The notes below the pieces were generated by a model, which made no database searches, had not been told where the DNA came from, and saw only the letters and a program-made list of their open reading frames with translations. From Verrucomicrobiota bacterium (lineage in GTDB: Bacteria; Verrucomicrobiota; Verrucomicrobiia; Chthoniobacterales; UBA10450), in NCBI GenBank assembly GCA_003219995.1, contig QHRC01000116.1:1-12328 (forward strand): 12,328 nt of DNA, read 5' to 3'. A program made the position numbers and the translations under genes. Of this stretch, positions 6,124-12,328 are shown piece by piece (position 1 is the stretch's first letter; the number at the start of each line of letters is the position of its first letter).

Positions 6124-7374
6124 ATGAAACGTCCTCTTATCGCAACGCTGATCATTGGTTTCGTCGTCGCCGCAATCATCGGAGTGTTTCACGCGACCGG
6201 TCTTTTGGTGCGTTTGGAGCGGCCAATTGCGGACTTCATCGCGCACCATGGCGGGACGACGGGGGTGGTCGGCGAAAAATGGCAGTATCTTTTCGTTGTT
6301 CTTCTGTCTTTCGGTGTCGTCGGATTCACTTTAACAAGTTCTCGTCGCGACCGCGTGGGATTGCTGGTGCTCGCCTTATTAATCGAGCTTCTGGTTTTTT
6401 TCTGGATTTGCCTGCTTTATGATGTGTTTTTCCAACCACTGCCTTCGATCCTCGCGGCTGTCTTTGCCTTCGTCGCTGCGGAACGATCGGTCGCGATTAC
6501 CACTCGCAGCCGGTCTGGCCTGGCCAAATCGTTCTTCTCGGGAAGGTTGTCGAAGGAGCAAGTCGATCGCGTGATAACGGGTGAGCTCCCCCTCGAGACA
6601 GAAGCGAGGGCATGCGAAGCTACCGTCGTCGTCTGCGATATCGCTAATAAATACGATCTGGCCGAGGACTCCAATCCTGCCGCTTTTGCCGAGACGACGC
6701 AGAAGTTCATTCGTCGCACCACTGAACTCTTTCTCAAAGCCGGTGGTTATATTGAGGCGGCCGACGGTGAGGGCGTTGTTGCCATTTTTGGATTTCCCGA
6801 TGGCAATGCCGGTCATGCTGATAAAGCCGTGCGCGTAACTCTCGGTCTGGTGCAGGCGTTGCACGATTCGCATCAGCAGAATAACGGCGAACTTTTTGGA
6901 AACTGCGACGTCCATCTCGGCATCAGCTCCGGCGCGATGATTGTGGCGCCGCTCAAGGATGGGCAGCGCCCGGAACTCTTAATCAGCGGTGAGCCGGTCG
7001 AGCTCGCGCGGCGATTCTGCGTGGCGAATCGCTTTTATGGGTCCCGCATATTGATTGGTCCACGCACGTTCGAGCTTACGAACAAGGCAATCGTGGCACG
7101 ACCGATCGATTTTCTTAGCGGCGTAAATTCCCAGGAGCGACAAGAGATTTACGAACCGCTGTGGCTGGCGGCGGAGGCCAAACCAGAGCATCTCGAGCGG
7201 CGCGACTTTTTTTGGAATGGTGTCGTGCTTTATCGAGAAAAACGCTGGGTCGAAGCCTACACCGAATTTCAAAAGGCGCGCGGCCCGGACGCGGAGAACG
7301 ATGCGCCGCTGCAATTGTATTTGCGGCGGCTGGAGCCGCTCGCCTTGCAATTGGGCGAAACGCCTTTCGGTTAA
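6124..7374 (+). CDS. Membrane class III nucleotide cyclase homologue with altered active site
   Basis: I use ATG 6124 (416 residues) because the longer frame from 6070 overlaps the preceding gene and the membrane helix begins here. There are three or four hydrophobic segments: residues 6-23, 54-71, 78-98 and 105-119. The cyclase homology domain spans about 165-318, followed by a Y-E-P-L segment (343-346) and a helical C-terminus. The first metal ligand is kept (Asp172 in C-D-I). The second metal position is Glu216 in D-G-E-G-V-V-A-I-F-G, where G-D is usual. The transition-state Asn position is Glu293 in P-V-E-L-A-R-R, with Arg297 kept. The adenine-contacting Lys position appears to be Ala213. 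By hand alignment this suggests reduced or changed activity, or a regulatory nucleotide-binding role. It starts 7 bases after the preceding stop and ends 12 bases before recR. Confidence 0.75.
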   Translation: MKRPLIATLIIGFVVAAIIGVFHATGLLVRLERPIADFIAHHGGTTGVVGEKWQYLFVVLLSFGVVGFTLTSSRRDRVGLLVLALLIELLVFFWICLLYDVFFQPLPSILAAVFAFVAAERSVAITTRSRSGLAKSFFSGRLSKEQVDRVITGELPLETEARACEATVVVCDIANKYDLAEDSNPAAFAETTQKFIRRTTELFLKAGGYIEAADGEGVVAIFGFPDGNAGHADKAVRVTLGLVQALHDSHQQNNGELFGNCDVHLGISSGAMIVAPLKDGQRPELLISGEPVELARRFCVANRFYGSRILIGPRTFELTNKAIVARPIDFLSGVNSQERQEIYEPLWLAAEAKPEHLERRDFFWNGVVLYREKRWVEAYTEFQKARGPDAENDAPLQLYLRRLEPLALQLGETPFG

Positions 7375-7386
7375 TCAGCCCGCGTT

Positions 7387-7992
7387 TTGAGAAGAACCGA
7401 ATACCCGGCCGCGCTCCGGGATTTGATTGCGCAACTGCGGACGATGCCCGGGATTGGGCCCCGCTCGGCTGAACGCATCGCACTTTGGATTATTCAGGCT
7501 CGGGGAGATCAACCGGAGCAAATCGCGCGCGCGATTAACGAGACACGTCGGGCGATTCATCCCTGCAAGCTGTGCGGATATTTTACAACCGCGGAAATCT
7601 GCGAGATCTGTGCCGATTCATCGCGCTCTACCGACTTGCTCTGCGTGGTCGAGCAGTCAACCGATATTCTTCCGCTGGAAAAAACGGGTGCCTTTCGCGG
7701 ACGCTATCACTCGTTAGCCGGGCGCATTTCACCCCTCGATCACGTCGGACCGGACGATTTGCGCATCAAAGAACTGCTTGATCGGATTGAGAAGGAGAAA
7801 TTCTCCGAGATCATTTTTGCACTGGCCGCGGATGTCGAAGGCGAGACAACTACAAACTACCTTGTCGATCTTTTGAGAAATAAACCGCTGACTTTGACAC
7901 GCATCGCGCGCGGCCTTCCGGCGGGTGGCGCATTGGAATCAGCTGATGACCTCACGCTTTCGGCCGCGCTTTCCGGCCGGACGAAACTGTAG
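7387..7992 (+). CDS. recR: Recombination mediator protein RecR
   Basis: The 201-residue length is normal for RecR, which works with RecO/RecF to load RecA at single-stranded gaps. Features in order: the helix-hairpin-helix region M-P-G-I-G-P-R-S-A-E-R (20-30), the zinc finger with Cys60, Cys63, Cys72 and Cys75, a Toprim domain (about 82-175), and the C-terminal A-R-G-L-P-A-G-G motif (174-181). The start is TTG at 7387; no in-frame ATG or GTG lies between the preceding stop (7374) and the family's usual beginning (E-Y-P ... L-I-x-x-L). The gap of 12 bases suggests cotranscription with the cyclase homologue. The final codons C-T-G, T-A-G are the left end of repeat element B, so the C-terminal Leu and stop derive from the repeat. 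RecR normally ends around this point, so function should be intact. Confidence 0.95.
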   Translation: MRRTEYPAALRDLIAQLRTMPGIGPRSAERIALWIIQARGDQPEQIARAINETRRAIHPCKLCGYFTTAEICEICADSSRSTDLLCVVEQSTDILPLEKTGAFRGRYHSLAGRISPLDHVGPDDLRIKELLDRIEKEKFSEIIFALAADVEGETTTNYLVDLLRNKPLTLTRIARGLPAGGALESADDLTLSAALSGRTKL

Positions 7993-8050
7993 CGGCGGTC
8001 TATGACCGCCGGATTCAATTAGTTTCGGCGCTCATAGAGCGCCGCTACAG
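7987..8050. repeat. Double-hairpin repeat element B (best-preserved copy)
   Basis: CTGTAG (7987-7992), hairpin CGGCGGTC-TAT-GACCGCCG (7993-8011), a 14-base spacer (8012-8025), hairpin CGGCGCTC-ATA-GAGCGCCG (8026-8044), CTACAG (8045-8050). The two 25-base arms are inverted copies differing at only two positions. Those two differences pair with each other inside each hairpin (G:C in one arm, C:G in the other), so both stems stay perfect. The recR stop TAG (7990-7992) is part of the left end. Lack of a T-run makes a classical terminator unlikely. Confidence 0.92.
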
Positions 8051-8051
8051 C

Positions 8052-8080
8052 ACGCTTCAACTTTTCAACGCTTCAACTTT
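8052..8080 (+). repeat. 13-base direct repeat upstream of lipA
   Basis: ACGCTTCAACTTT occurs at 8052-8064 and again at 8068-8080, a 16-base period, with a partial TTTTCAACG between. It occupies the gap between repeat element B and lipA. TTTCAA (8063-8068) and TAGCTT (8085-8090), 16 bases apart, could be a weak promoter for lipA. A repeat this short may simply be replication slippage. Confidence 0.4.
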
Positions 8081-8097
8081 GCGCTAGCTTTCTTCCC

Positions 8098-8985
8098 ATG
8101 TCCTGCGCAAAAATTGATCCGGCGCTGCACCAGGCGCACAAGCCGCCCTGGATCAAGGTGCGTCTCCCCTCGAATCCAGTTTTCTTTTCTACCAAGGCGC
8201 TCATTTCCGATCTGCGCCTGCATACCGTTTGCGAAAGCGCACAATGCCCCAACCGTTGGGAATGCTGGAGCCAGGGCACGGCGACAATGATGATTGCGGG
8301 CGACCGCTGCACACGTGCCTGCGGTTTTTGCGCGGTGACCACGGCGAAACCCTTTGCCCTGGAAGAAGACGAACCGCAGCGCGTCGCCGAAGCGGTGCGC
8401 CGGATGAAATTAAAACACGTTGTCATCACCGCGGTAGCGCGCGACGATCTTAAAGACGGCGGCGCAAATCATTTTGCGCGCGTTATCGCCGCCATCCGCC
8501 AAATGGATCCGTCGGTCATTATCGAAGTTCTCGTGCCCGATTTTCATGCGCAGGATTGGTGCATCCAAATCGTGCTCGATGCTGGGCCAGATATTTACAA
8601 TCACAACATGGAAACAGTTGAACGGCTTACACCATTTGTGCGTTCGCGAGCGAGATATCGCACTTCGCTGCAGGTCTTGCGGCGCGCGAAAGAACTGTCG
8701 CCGAACGGTGTCACCAAAAGCGGCGTCATGCTCGGGCTGGGCGAAACCGAGCCGGAGCTATTTCAAACCATGGACGACTTACGCGAGGTCGGCTGTCAGG
8801 TTTTGACGATGGGGCAATATTTGCGGCCAACGCCGAAGCATTTGCCGGTCGTTGAGTTTGTCACGCCGGAGCGATTTGAAGCCTACGGCGAGATTGCGCG
8901 CGCTAAGGGGTTCGAGCATGTCGCCTCCGGTCCGCTCGTCCGCAGTTCTTATCACGCGGCCGACTTTCATCCGGTCGTCCGCTGA
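8098..8985 (+). CDS. lipA: Lipoyl synthase LipA (radical SAM)
   Basis: The 295-residue protein has every LipA hallmark. The auxiliary [4Fe-4S] cluster ligands are C45-x4-C50-x5-C56 (C-E-S-A-Q-C-P-N-R-W-E-C). The radical SAM motif C-T-R-A-C-G-F-C gives Cys71, Cys75 and Cys78. The family segment around 111-123 reads T-A-V-A-R-D-D-L-K-D-G-G-A, and R-S-S-Y at 282-285 provides the Ser that ligates the auxiliary cluster. It inserts two sulfur atoms into protein-bound octanoyl chains, completing the lipoyl cofactor of pyruvate and 2-oxoglutarate dehydrogenases and the glycine cleavage system. The ATG at 8098 gives the usual N-terminus (K-P-P-W-I-K-V); no strong Shine-Dalgarno is visible. A glycosyltransferase starts 2 bases after its stop, so the two are very likely cotranscribed, although no functional link is known. 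Confidence 0.97.
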   Translation: MSCAKIDPALHQAHKPPWIKVRLPSNPVFFSTKALISDLRLHTVCESAQCPNRWECWSQGTATMMIAGDRCTRACGFCAVTTAKPFALEEDEPQRVAEAVRRMKLKHVVITAVARDDLKDGGANHFARVIAAIRQMDPSVIIEVLVPDFHAQDWCIQIVLDAGPDIYNHNMETVERLTPFVRSRARYRTSLQVLRRAKELSPNGVTKSGVMLGLGETEPELFQTMDDLREVGCQVLTMGQYLRPTPKHLPVVEFVTPERFEAYGEIARAKGFEHVASGPLVRSSYHAADFHPVVR

Positions 8986-8987
8986 CG

Positions 8988-9686
8988 ATGGAGCAAGCCA
9001 GCGCGCGCGCACAAGATCGACATAAAATCGCGGTCGTCATTCCGGCGTATGAGGAGGAGAAACATATCGCCGATGTCGTGCGCCGAACGCGGGACAAGAT
9101 CGACAGTGTGCTCGTTGTCGATGACGGCTCGAATGATAAAACTGCGGAACTGGCACGTGAAGCAGGCGCGGAAGTGATCGTTCACCCGCAGAATCGTGGC
9201 AAAGGCGAAGCGATCAAAACCGGATTGCGCCATTTTTTGGATCGACAATTTGACTGGGTCTTCATTCTCGATGCCGATGGTCAGCACCGGCCCGAAGAGA
9301 TCGAGCGCTTTGTAGCAGCTGCCGGTTCAACCTCGGAACCGAGATTGATTCTCGGTAATAGGATGAACGACGTTTCGTCGATGCCGCTTGTCCGGCGCGC
9401 CGTCAATCGTTATATGAGCAAAAAAATCAGCCGCGTTTGCCGCCAAGATATTCCCGATACGCAATGCGGCTTCCGCATGCTCCATCGACAATTGATCCCG
9501 GCCCTGCTCGACGGCGCCGATCGCTTTGAATATGAGACCGAAATGCTCATCATCGCCAGCCACAAAGGGTTTCGCATCGACTCAGTCCCGATCAGCACCG
9601 TTTACTCCGACGAAGTCAGCAGCATTCATCCCGTGCGCGACACACTCCGTTTCTTCAAATTGATGCGGCGCTATCGAAAACTGTAG
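8988..9686 (+). CDS. GT2 family glycosyltransferase, dolichol-phosphate mannosyltransferase-like
   Basis: The 232-residue, single-domain GT-A protein lacks membrane helices. It shows V-V-I-P-A-Y-E-E-E (16-24), the nucleotide-sugar motif V-V-D-D-G-S (43-48), the metal-binding D-A-D-G-Q (95-99), and Q-C-G-F-R (159-163), typical of polyprenyl-phosphate sugar synthases (DPM1-like). The likely reaction is transfer of a hexose from a nucleotide sugar to polyprenyl phosphate or a related acceptor on the cytoplasmic face; donor and acceptor are not determined. Lipid-linked sugars of this kind feed GT87/GT-C enzymes such as the one at the left edge, but the link is only suggestive. It begins 2 bases after lipA, so it is probably translationally coupled. 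It ends with K-L-stop, where C-T-G, T-A-G is the left end of repeat element C. Confidence 0.88.
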   Translation: MEQASARAQDRHKIAVVIPAYEEEKHIADVVRRTRDKIDSVLVVDDGSNDKTAELAREAGAEVIVHPQNRGKGEAIKTGLRHFLDRQFDWVFILDADGQHRPEEIERFVAAAGSTSEPRLILGNRMNDVSSMPLVRRAVNRYMSKKISRVCRQDIPDTQCGFRMLHRQLIPALLDGADRFEYETEMLIIASHKGFRIDSVPISTVYSDEVSSIHPVRDTLRFFKLMRRYRKL

Positions 9687-9736
9687 GGCAGCCGCGCTGC
9701 CGTTCTCAAATGGCAAGCGAAGCGCTTGCCCTACAA
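9681..9736. repeat. Double-hairpin repeat element C (variant stems)
   Basis: CTGTAG (9681-9686), hairpin GGCAGC-CGC-GCTGCC (9687-9701), a 10-base spacer (9702-9711), hairpin GGCAAGCG-AAG-CGCTTGCC (9712-9730), CTACAA (9731-9736). The plan is the same as elements A and B with unrelated stem sequences; the second hairpin again has an 8-bp stem and 3-base loop. It sits between two convergent genes. Its left TAG is the GT2 stop. Its right end reads TTG-TAG in frame with the MCE gene, two codons past that gene's TGA. Confidence 0.85.
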
Positions 9737-9739
9737 TCG

Positions 9740-10621
9740 TCACGGTTTTTTTCCCGGCAGGGGTTCGTGACTTTTGAGGATTTCCGCTTCGGGCGTAAGC
9801 TTGGCTGGTTTGCCACTGAAAATCACGCGGTTCGGCTTTTCAGCGAGCGATTCAACGAGCACTTTCGCGTGCGTCGTAGCCACTTTCAAGTTTAGCAAAA
9901 TTACGTGCAACTCTCTCATTTGTTGCTGGAGCTGCCGGTCCGTTGTGCTGATGAAGGTGTTAGCGGTCCCCAAAACCGTATCTGCATCCTTGGATACGCT
10001 CTCCAAGCTTTTGACTACGTTCTGCAAATTGTCCACGTCGATTTTTAGCGAATCGGCCAGCGGCCCGAGCTTGGGCATGAACTCACCCAGGTTTCCTTTT
10101 AAATCGGTGACCGTAAGATTGAGATTGTCCAATAATTTGTTCGCGTTTTCGAAAAGCGGACCAGCAGCGGCCGTGATTTGCTCGATGCCGTAGGCCGGAT
10201 GGCCTTCGATGGCAGAGTTGTTCGCCAGCGTTTTTCCGCCCGGCGTCCCGGCTGAAAGCGCGACAAATTTTGGCGCGAGCAATGTGTCGGAGCTGAGCGT
10301 GGCCGCAACATCGGCAGGCAGCGCCGGAATATTTTCGTCAAGATTGATCGTTATTCGCACCGCATCTCTTTTGTTGGCCGACGCGGCGCGCTCGGCCGCA
10401 GTCAAATGACGAATCGCGATCACGCGTCCGGCGGGCGCGCCGGCGTAGCGCACTTCGGAATGCAGTTTGATCCCAGTAACGTCCTCGTAATTGATCTGCA
10501 ATGTGCGCTTCGGTTTTTTCAAACGGAAACCGGACAGCGCGATGGTTAGCGCGCCGAGCAGCACAATGCTGCAGACGATGACTGAAATGGCGACGATGTA
10601 ATCGGAGAGATTTCGTTTCAT
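9740..10621 (-). CDS. mlaD: MlaD-like MCE-domain lipid transport protein
   Basis: The 293-residue protein has a short cytoplasmic start, one membrane anchor (about 9-31), and one MCE domain (about 40-123) with Y-E-D-V-T-G-I-K-L-H-S-E-V-R-Y-A-G and L-L-A-P-K-F-V-A-L. A long helical region (about 150-260) ends in R-V-I-F-S-G (265-270). MCE proteins form hexamers in the periplasm that bind and channel lipids for an ABC transporter. It is longer than E. coli MlaD (183 residues), and its C-terminal helices recall longer MCE proteins that bridge the periplasm. Its ATG overlaps the ATPase stop as ATGA (10621-10618), so translation is coupled. It is the last gene of the operon visible here and converges on the GT2 gene. 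Confidence 0.88.
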   Translation of the reverse strand: MKRNLSDYIVAISVIVCSIVLLGALTIALSGFRLKKPKRTLQINYEDVTGIKLHSEVRYAGAPAGRVIAIRHLTAAERAASANKRDAVRITINLDENIPALPADVAATLSSDTLLAPKFVALSAGTPGGKTLANNSAIEGHPAYGIEQITAAAGPLFENANKLLDNLNLTVTDLKGNLGEFMPKLGPLADSLKIDVDNLQNVVKSLESVSKDADTVLGTANTFISTTDRQLQQQMRELHVILLNLKVATTHAKVLVESLAEKPNRVIFSGKPAKLTPEAEILKSHEPLPGKKP

Positions 10622-11472
10622 TGCGTCTTATGGTGAAATCTGCTGCGTGCGGCGAGGAACGGACGGGGTTTTACGTGCCGATGATGTTCGTGCTCATCTT
10701 GCGAAAGATTCAAGGGTATCGGACCGTCAGCTTCGCCATTGATAAATTGTTGCACTTCAGGGTTGGAGCTCGTGCGGATTTCGTCCGGGGTACCTTGCGC
10801 GATAATATCGCCGTGGCCGAGCATAATCATTCGTGTGGCAATACGAAATGCACTCGTCATGTCGTGCGTGACAACCACCGCGGTCATGTGGCTTCCATGA
10901 GTCAGTTTGAGCGTTAGTTGATCGACCACCGCTGTCATGATTGGATCGAGTCCGGAGGTGGGCTCGTCGCTGAAGAGCAATTCCGGATCGAGCGCGAGCG
11001 CGCGTGCCAGGCCGACGCGCTTTTTCATTCCACCGCTGATTTCCGCCGGTTTGAGATTTTCAAATCCACTCAGCCCGACCATTTGAAGTTTCGTCTCCAC
11101 GATATCTTCAATCTCATCCGGCGACCGGTCGGTATGCTGCAAAAGCGGCAGCGCCACATTTTCACCGACCGTCAACGATGCGAGCAGCGCACCGGATTGA
11201 AAGAGCATTCCGAAGCGTCGCCGGACGCGCGCGATCTCACGTTCGTTCATCATGGTGATTTCTTCGCCAAAAACTTTTACGGAGCCGGAGGTCGGCTTCA
11301 TTGAACCGATGATGTGCCGGAGCAACGTACTCTTGCCGCAACCGCTCCCGCCCATGATCACGAGCGTCTCCCCGCGATGGATGCTAAACGAAATATCGTT
11401 GATTACCGTGCGGTCTCCGAACCTTCGGACAAGATCGACAACTTCGATGATGGGCTCGCCGTTAGAGTTCAT
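10618..11472 (-). CDS. mlaF: MlaF-like ABC transporter ATP-binding protein
   Basis: I choose ATG 11472 (284 residues): it overlaps the permease TGA as ATGA (11472-11469), and the upstream extension to 11625 has no family resemblance. Motifs: Walker A G-G-S-G-C-G-K-S-T (41-49), Q-loop Gln92, signature I-S-G-G-M (145-149), Walker B L-L-F-S-D-E-P (165-171), and switch His203. The I-S-G-G-M-K-K-R-V signature is typical of the Mla/Ttg2 group of ATPases. It would drive lipid movement through the MlaE permease and the MCE protein. The tail (about 258-284) is rich in His, Arg and acidic residues (D-E-H-E-H-H-R-H), so it may bind metal or contact a partner; this is unproven. The MCE gene follows, again overlapping by ATGA. 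Confidence 0.92.
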   Translation of the reverse strand: MNSNGEPIIEVVDLVRRFGDRTVINDISFSIHRGETLVIMGGSGCGKSTLLRHIIGSMKPTSGSVKVFGEEITMMNEREIARVRRRFGMLFQSGALLASLTVGENVALPLLQHTDRSPDEIEDIVETKLQMVGLSGFENLKPAEISGGMKKRVGLARALALDPELLFSDEPTSGLDPIMTAVVDQLTLKLTHGSHMTAVVVTHDMTSAFRIATRMIMLGHGDIIAQGTPDEIRTSSNPEVQQFINGEADGPIPLNLSQDEHEHHRHVKPRPFLAARSRFHHKTQ

Positions 11473-12209
11473 GCGCTGAAGAAAAAGATTCCGGTAAGCA
11501 CCGCGTTCATCACTAGCATGGCGAGCAGGGCTTGGACAACGGAAGCGGTGGTGGCTTGCCCGACCCCTTCCGCGCCGCCCTCGACACGTAGGCCAGCGTT
11601 GCAGGCGATCGTAATGATAAGCCACGCGAAGACGCCGCTCTTAATCATGCCCGAATACAGATCCCAAGTGTCGGCGCTTTGCAACGCGCGCAGGATATAA
11701 CCGGCGGTGTTGAAATTGAGTGCGAAACGGCAAACAGCCCAGCCGCCGAGTACGCCGATGTAATTTCCCATGATCGTCAGTGCCGGCAACATGATGAGCA
11801 TGGCGAGGAAGCGCGGCACGACCAGATATTCGACCGGGTTGATCGCCATGACTTCGAGCGCCTCGATCTCCTCGGAAACTTTCATTGTGCCCAACTCGGC
11901 CGCGACGGCCGAGCCGCTGCGGCCGATCACAATTACGGCGATCAAAACGGGCCCCATTTCGCGCAACAGTGTCACCATGACAAGATCTGGCACGTACATC
12001 TCCGCTCCGAGTTGTTGTAGCGAATGCGCCGCTTGCATGGCGAGTGTTACGCCTATGCTGAACGCTGTCAGCGCAACCATCGGCGTCGCCCGCACCCCGA
12101 TGAACACCATTTGCCGAAAAATCGGCGAGATTTTGAAAAACCGCCCGGTGAACGGCGCGACAAATACCCAGTAAAGCAGGTTGATATTGAGATTGAGGTA
12201 ATTTTTCAA
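11469..12209 (-). CDS. mlaE: MlaE-like ABC transporter permease
   Basis: The 246-residue integral membrane protein of the MlaE/DUF140 family has about five to six hydrophobic segments. The family signature G-R-S-G-S-A-V-A-A-E-L-G-T-M-K-V-S-E-E-I-E-A-L lies at about 96-118, followed by M-A-I-N-P-V-E-Y-L-V-V-P-R (121-133). The start is TTG at 12209; no ATG or GTG lies between it and the in-frame stop at 12236-12234, and the next Met (residue 34) would remove the amphipathic N-terminal helix that the family keeps. No Shine-Dalgarno sequence is visible. It heads an operon with the ATPase and MCE genes. No MlaB (STAS) or MlaC (soluble carrier) gene is adjacent within the window. Confidence 0.92.
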   Translation of the reverse strand: MKNYLNLNINLLYWVFVAPFTGRFFKISPIFRQMVFIGVRATPMVALTAFSIGVTLAMQAAHSLQQLGAEMYVPDLVMVTLLREMGPVLIAVIVIGRSGSAVAAELGTMKVSEEIEALEVMAINPVEYLVVPRFLAMLIMLPALTIMGNYIGVLGGWAVCRFALNFNTAGYILRALQSADTWDLYSGMIKSGVFAWLIITIACNAGLRVEGGAEGVGQATTASVVQALLAMLVMNAVLTGIFFFSA

Positions 12210-12264
12210 ATGCGAACGCGCAGGATGACAAGACTAGCGAAACGACAAAAGCCGAAAGTTTGAG

Positions 12265-12328
12265 AGGGCAGGCGCTCCGCCTGCCCTTTTAGATGAAGCC
12301 CAAGGGCGATTGGGGTCAATCGCCCCCT
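12265..12328. repeat. Hairpin pair D at the window edge, upstream of the mla operon
   Basis: The first hairpin, AGGGCAGGCG-CTC-CGCCTGCCCT (12265-12287), has a perfect 10-bp stem and 3-base loop followed by T's to 12290. The second, GGGCGATTG-GGGT-CAATCGCCC (12304-12325), has a 9-bp stem and 4-base loop. The first stem core GGCAGGCG/CGCCTGCC resembles the second stem of element C. No CTGTAG end is seen, and the window stops before the right end. The first hairpin plus T's resembles a + strand terminator, but no + strand gene leads into it. No convincing mla promoter is seen in 12210-12264. Confidence 0.65.

Noticed and set aside
6379..6915. Minus-strand ORF of 178 codons inside the cyclase homologue
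   Set aside because: It is antisense to the conserved cyclase domain and shows no protein-like motifs.
7987..8050. Terminator of the recR transcription unit
   Set aside because: Neither hairpin is followed by a T-run, and the recR stop lies inside the element; repeat is the better description.
8052..8080. Start of a CRISPR array
   Set aside because: There are only two 13-base copies with a 3-base gap and no spacers or cas genes.
11473..11625. N-terminal extension of the MlaF ATPase from the start at 11625
   Set aside because: The extension is Arg-rich out-of-frame mlaE sequence; ATG 11472 gives the normal ABC N-terminus and an ATGA overlap with mlaE.
11641..12231. Minus-strand ORF of 196 codons overlapping mlaE in another frame
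   Set aside because: It is low-complexity, Arg/Gly-rich sequence out of frame with the clear MlaE signature.
12265..12290. Intrinsic terminator on the + strand
   Set aside because: The hairpin and T's fit, but no + strand gene leads into it, and the neighbouring second hairpin and stem similarity to element C favour a repeat.

Overview
The window looks like chromosomal DNA of a soil or freshwater Verrucomicrobiota-type bacterium, probably from the Chthoniobacterales/Udaeobacter neighbourhood. That placement is an inference. It rests on a serine/threonine kinase with an N-terminal zinc ribbon and an HCD catalytic loop, a nucleoredoxin-like secreted protein, a three-gene Mla-type lipid transport operon, scarce Shine-Dalgarno sequences, and intergenic double-hairpin repeats. 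The outer-membrane lipid transport genes indicate a diderm envelope. No mobile-element gene, CRISPR array, tRNA or rRNA was seen.

Layout. Bases 2-694 (+) hold the C-terminal part of a multi-pass membrane glycosyltransferase (GT87-like). It converges on an rluD-type pseudouridine synthase (753-1664, -), with repeat element A between them. Divergent from rluD runs a long + strand series: a membrane Ser/Thr kinase (1706-3487), a nucleoredoxin-like thioredoxin protein (3524-4411), a ClpX-like AAA+ unfoldase broken by a one-base frameshift in its Walker A motif (4533-5848), a second ClpX-small-domain-like ORF that overlaps it (5835-6116), a membrane class III nucleotide cyclase homologue with altered catalytic residues (6124-7374), and recR (7387-7992). 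After repeat element B come lipA (8098-8985) and a closely coupled GT2 glycosyltransferase (8988-9686). Repeat element C separates these from a convergent minus-strand operon mlaE-mlaF-mlaD/MCE (12209 down to 9740), whose two junctions are both ATGA overlaps. The right edge holds another pair of hairpins (D).

How the genes relate. RluD (rRNA modification), RecR (recombinational repair) and LipA (lipoate synthesis) are housekeeping genes. The kinase, cyclase homologue, thioredoxin-like protein and ClpX-like unfoldase form a same-strand run of signalling and protein-quality genes; a shared function is not demonstrated. The mla genes encode an ABC transporter (permease, ATPase, substrate-binding MCE protein) for phospholipid or similar hydrophobic molecules between the two membranes.

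The most striking signal is a family of compact repeats. Each has a CTGTAG end, a hairpin of about 19 nt, a spacer of 10-14 nt, a second hairpin, and a CTACAG end. Between arms and copies the stem bases change in compensatory pairs. The terminal CTGTAG lies in frame with all five gene 3' ends that abut copies A, B and C. In three of them (rluD, recR, GT2) it is the actual Leu codon plus stop; in the other two it is a back-up stop two codons past the native TGA.
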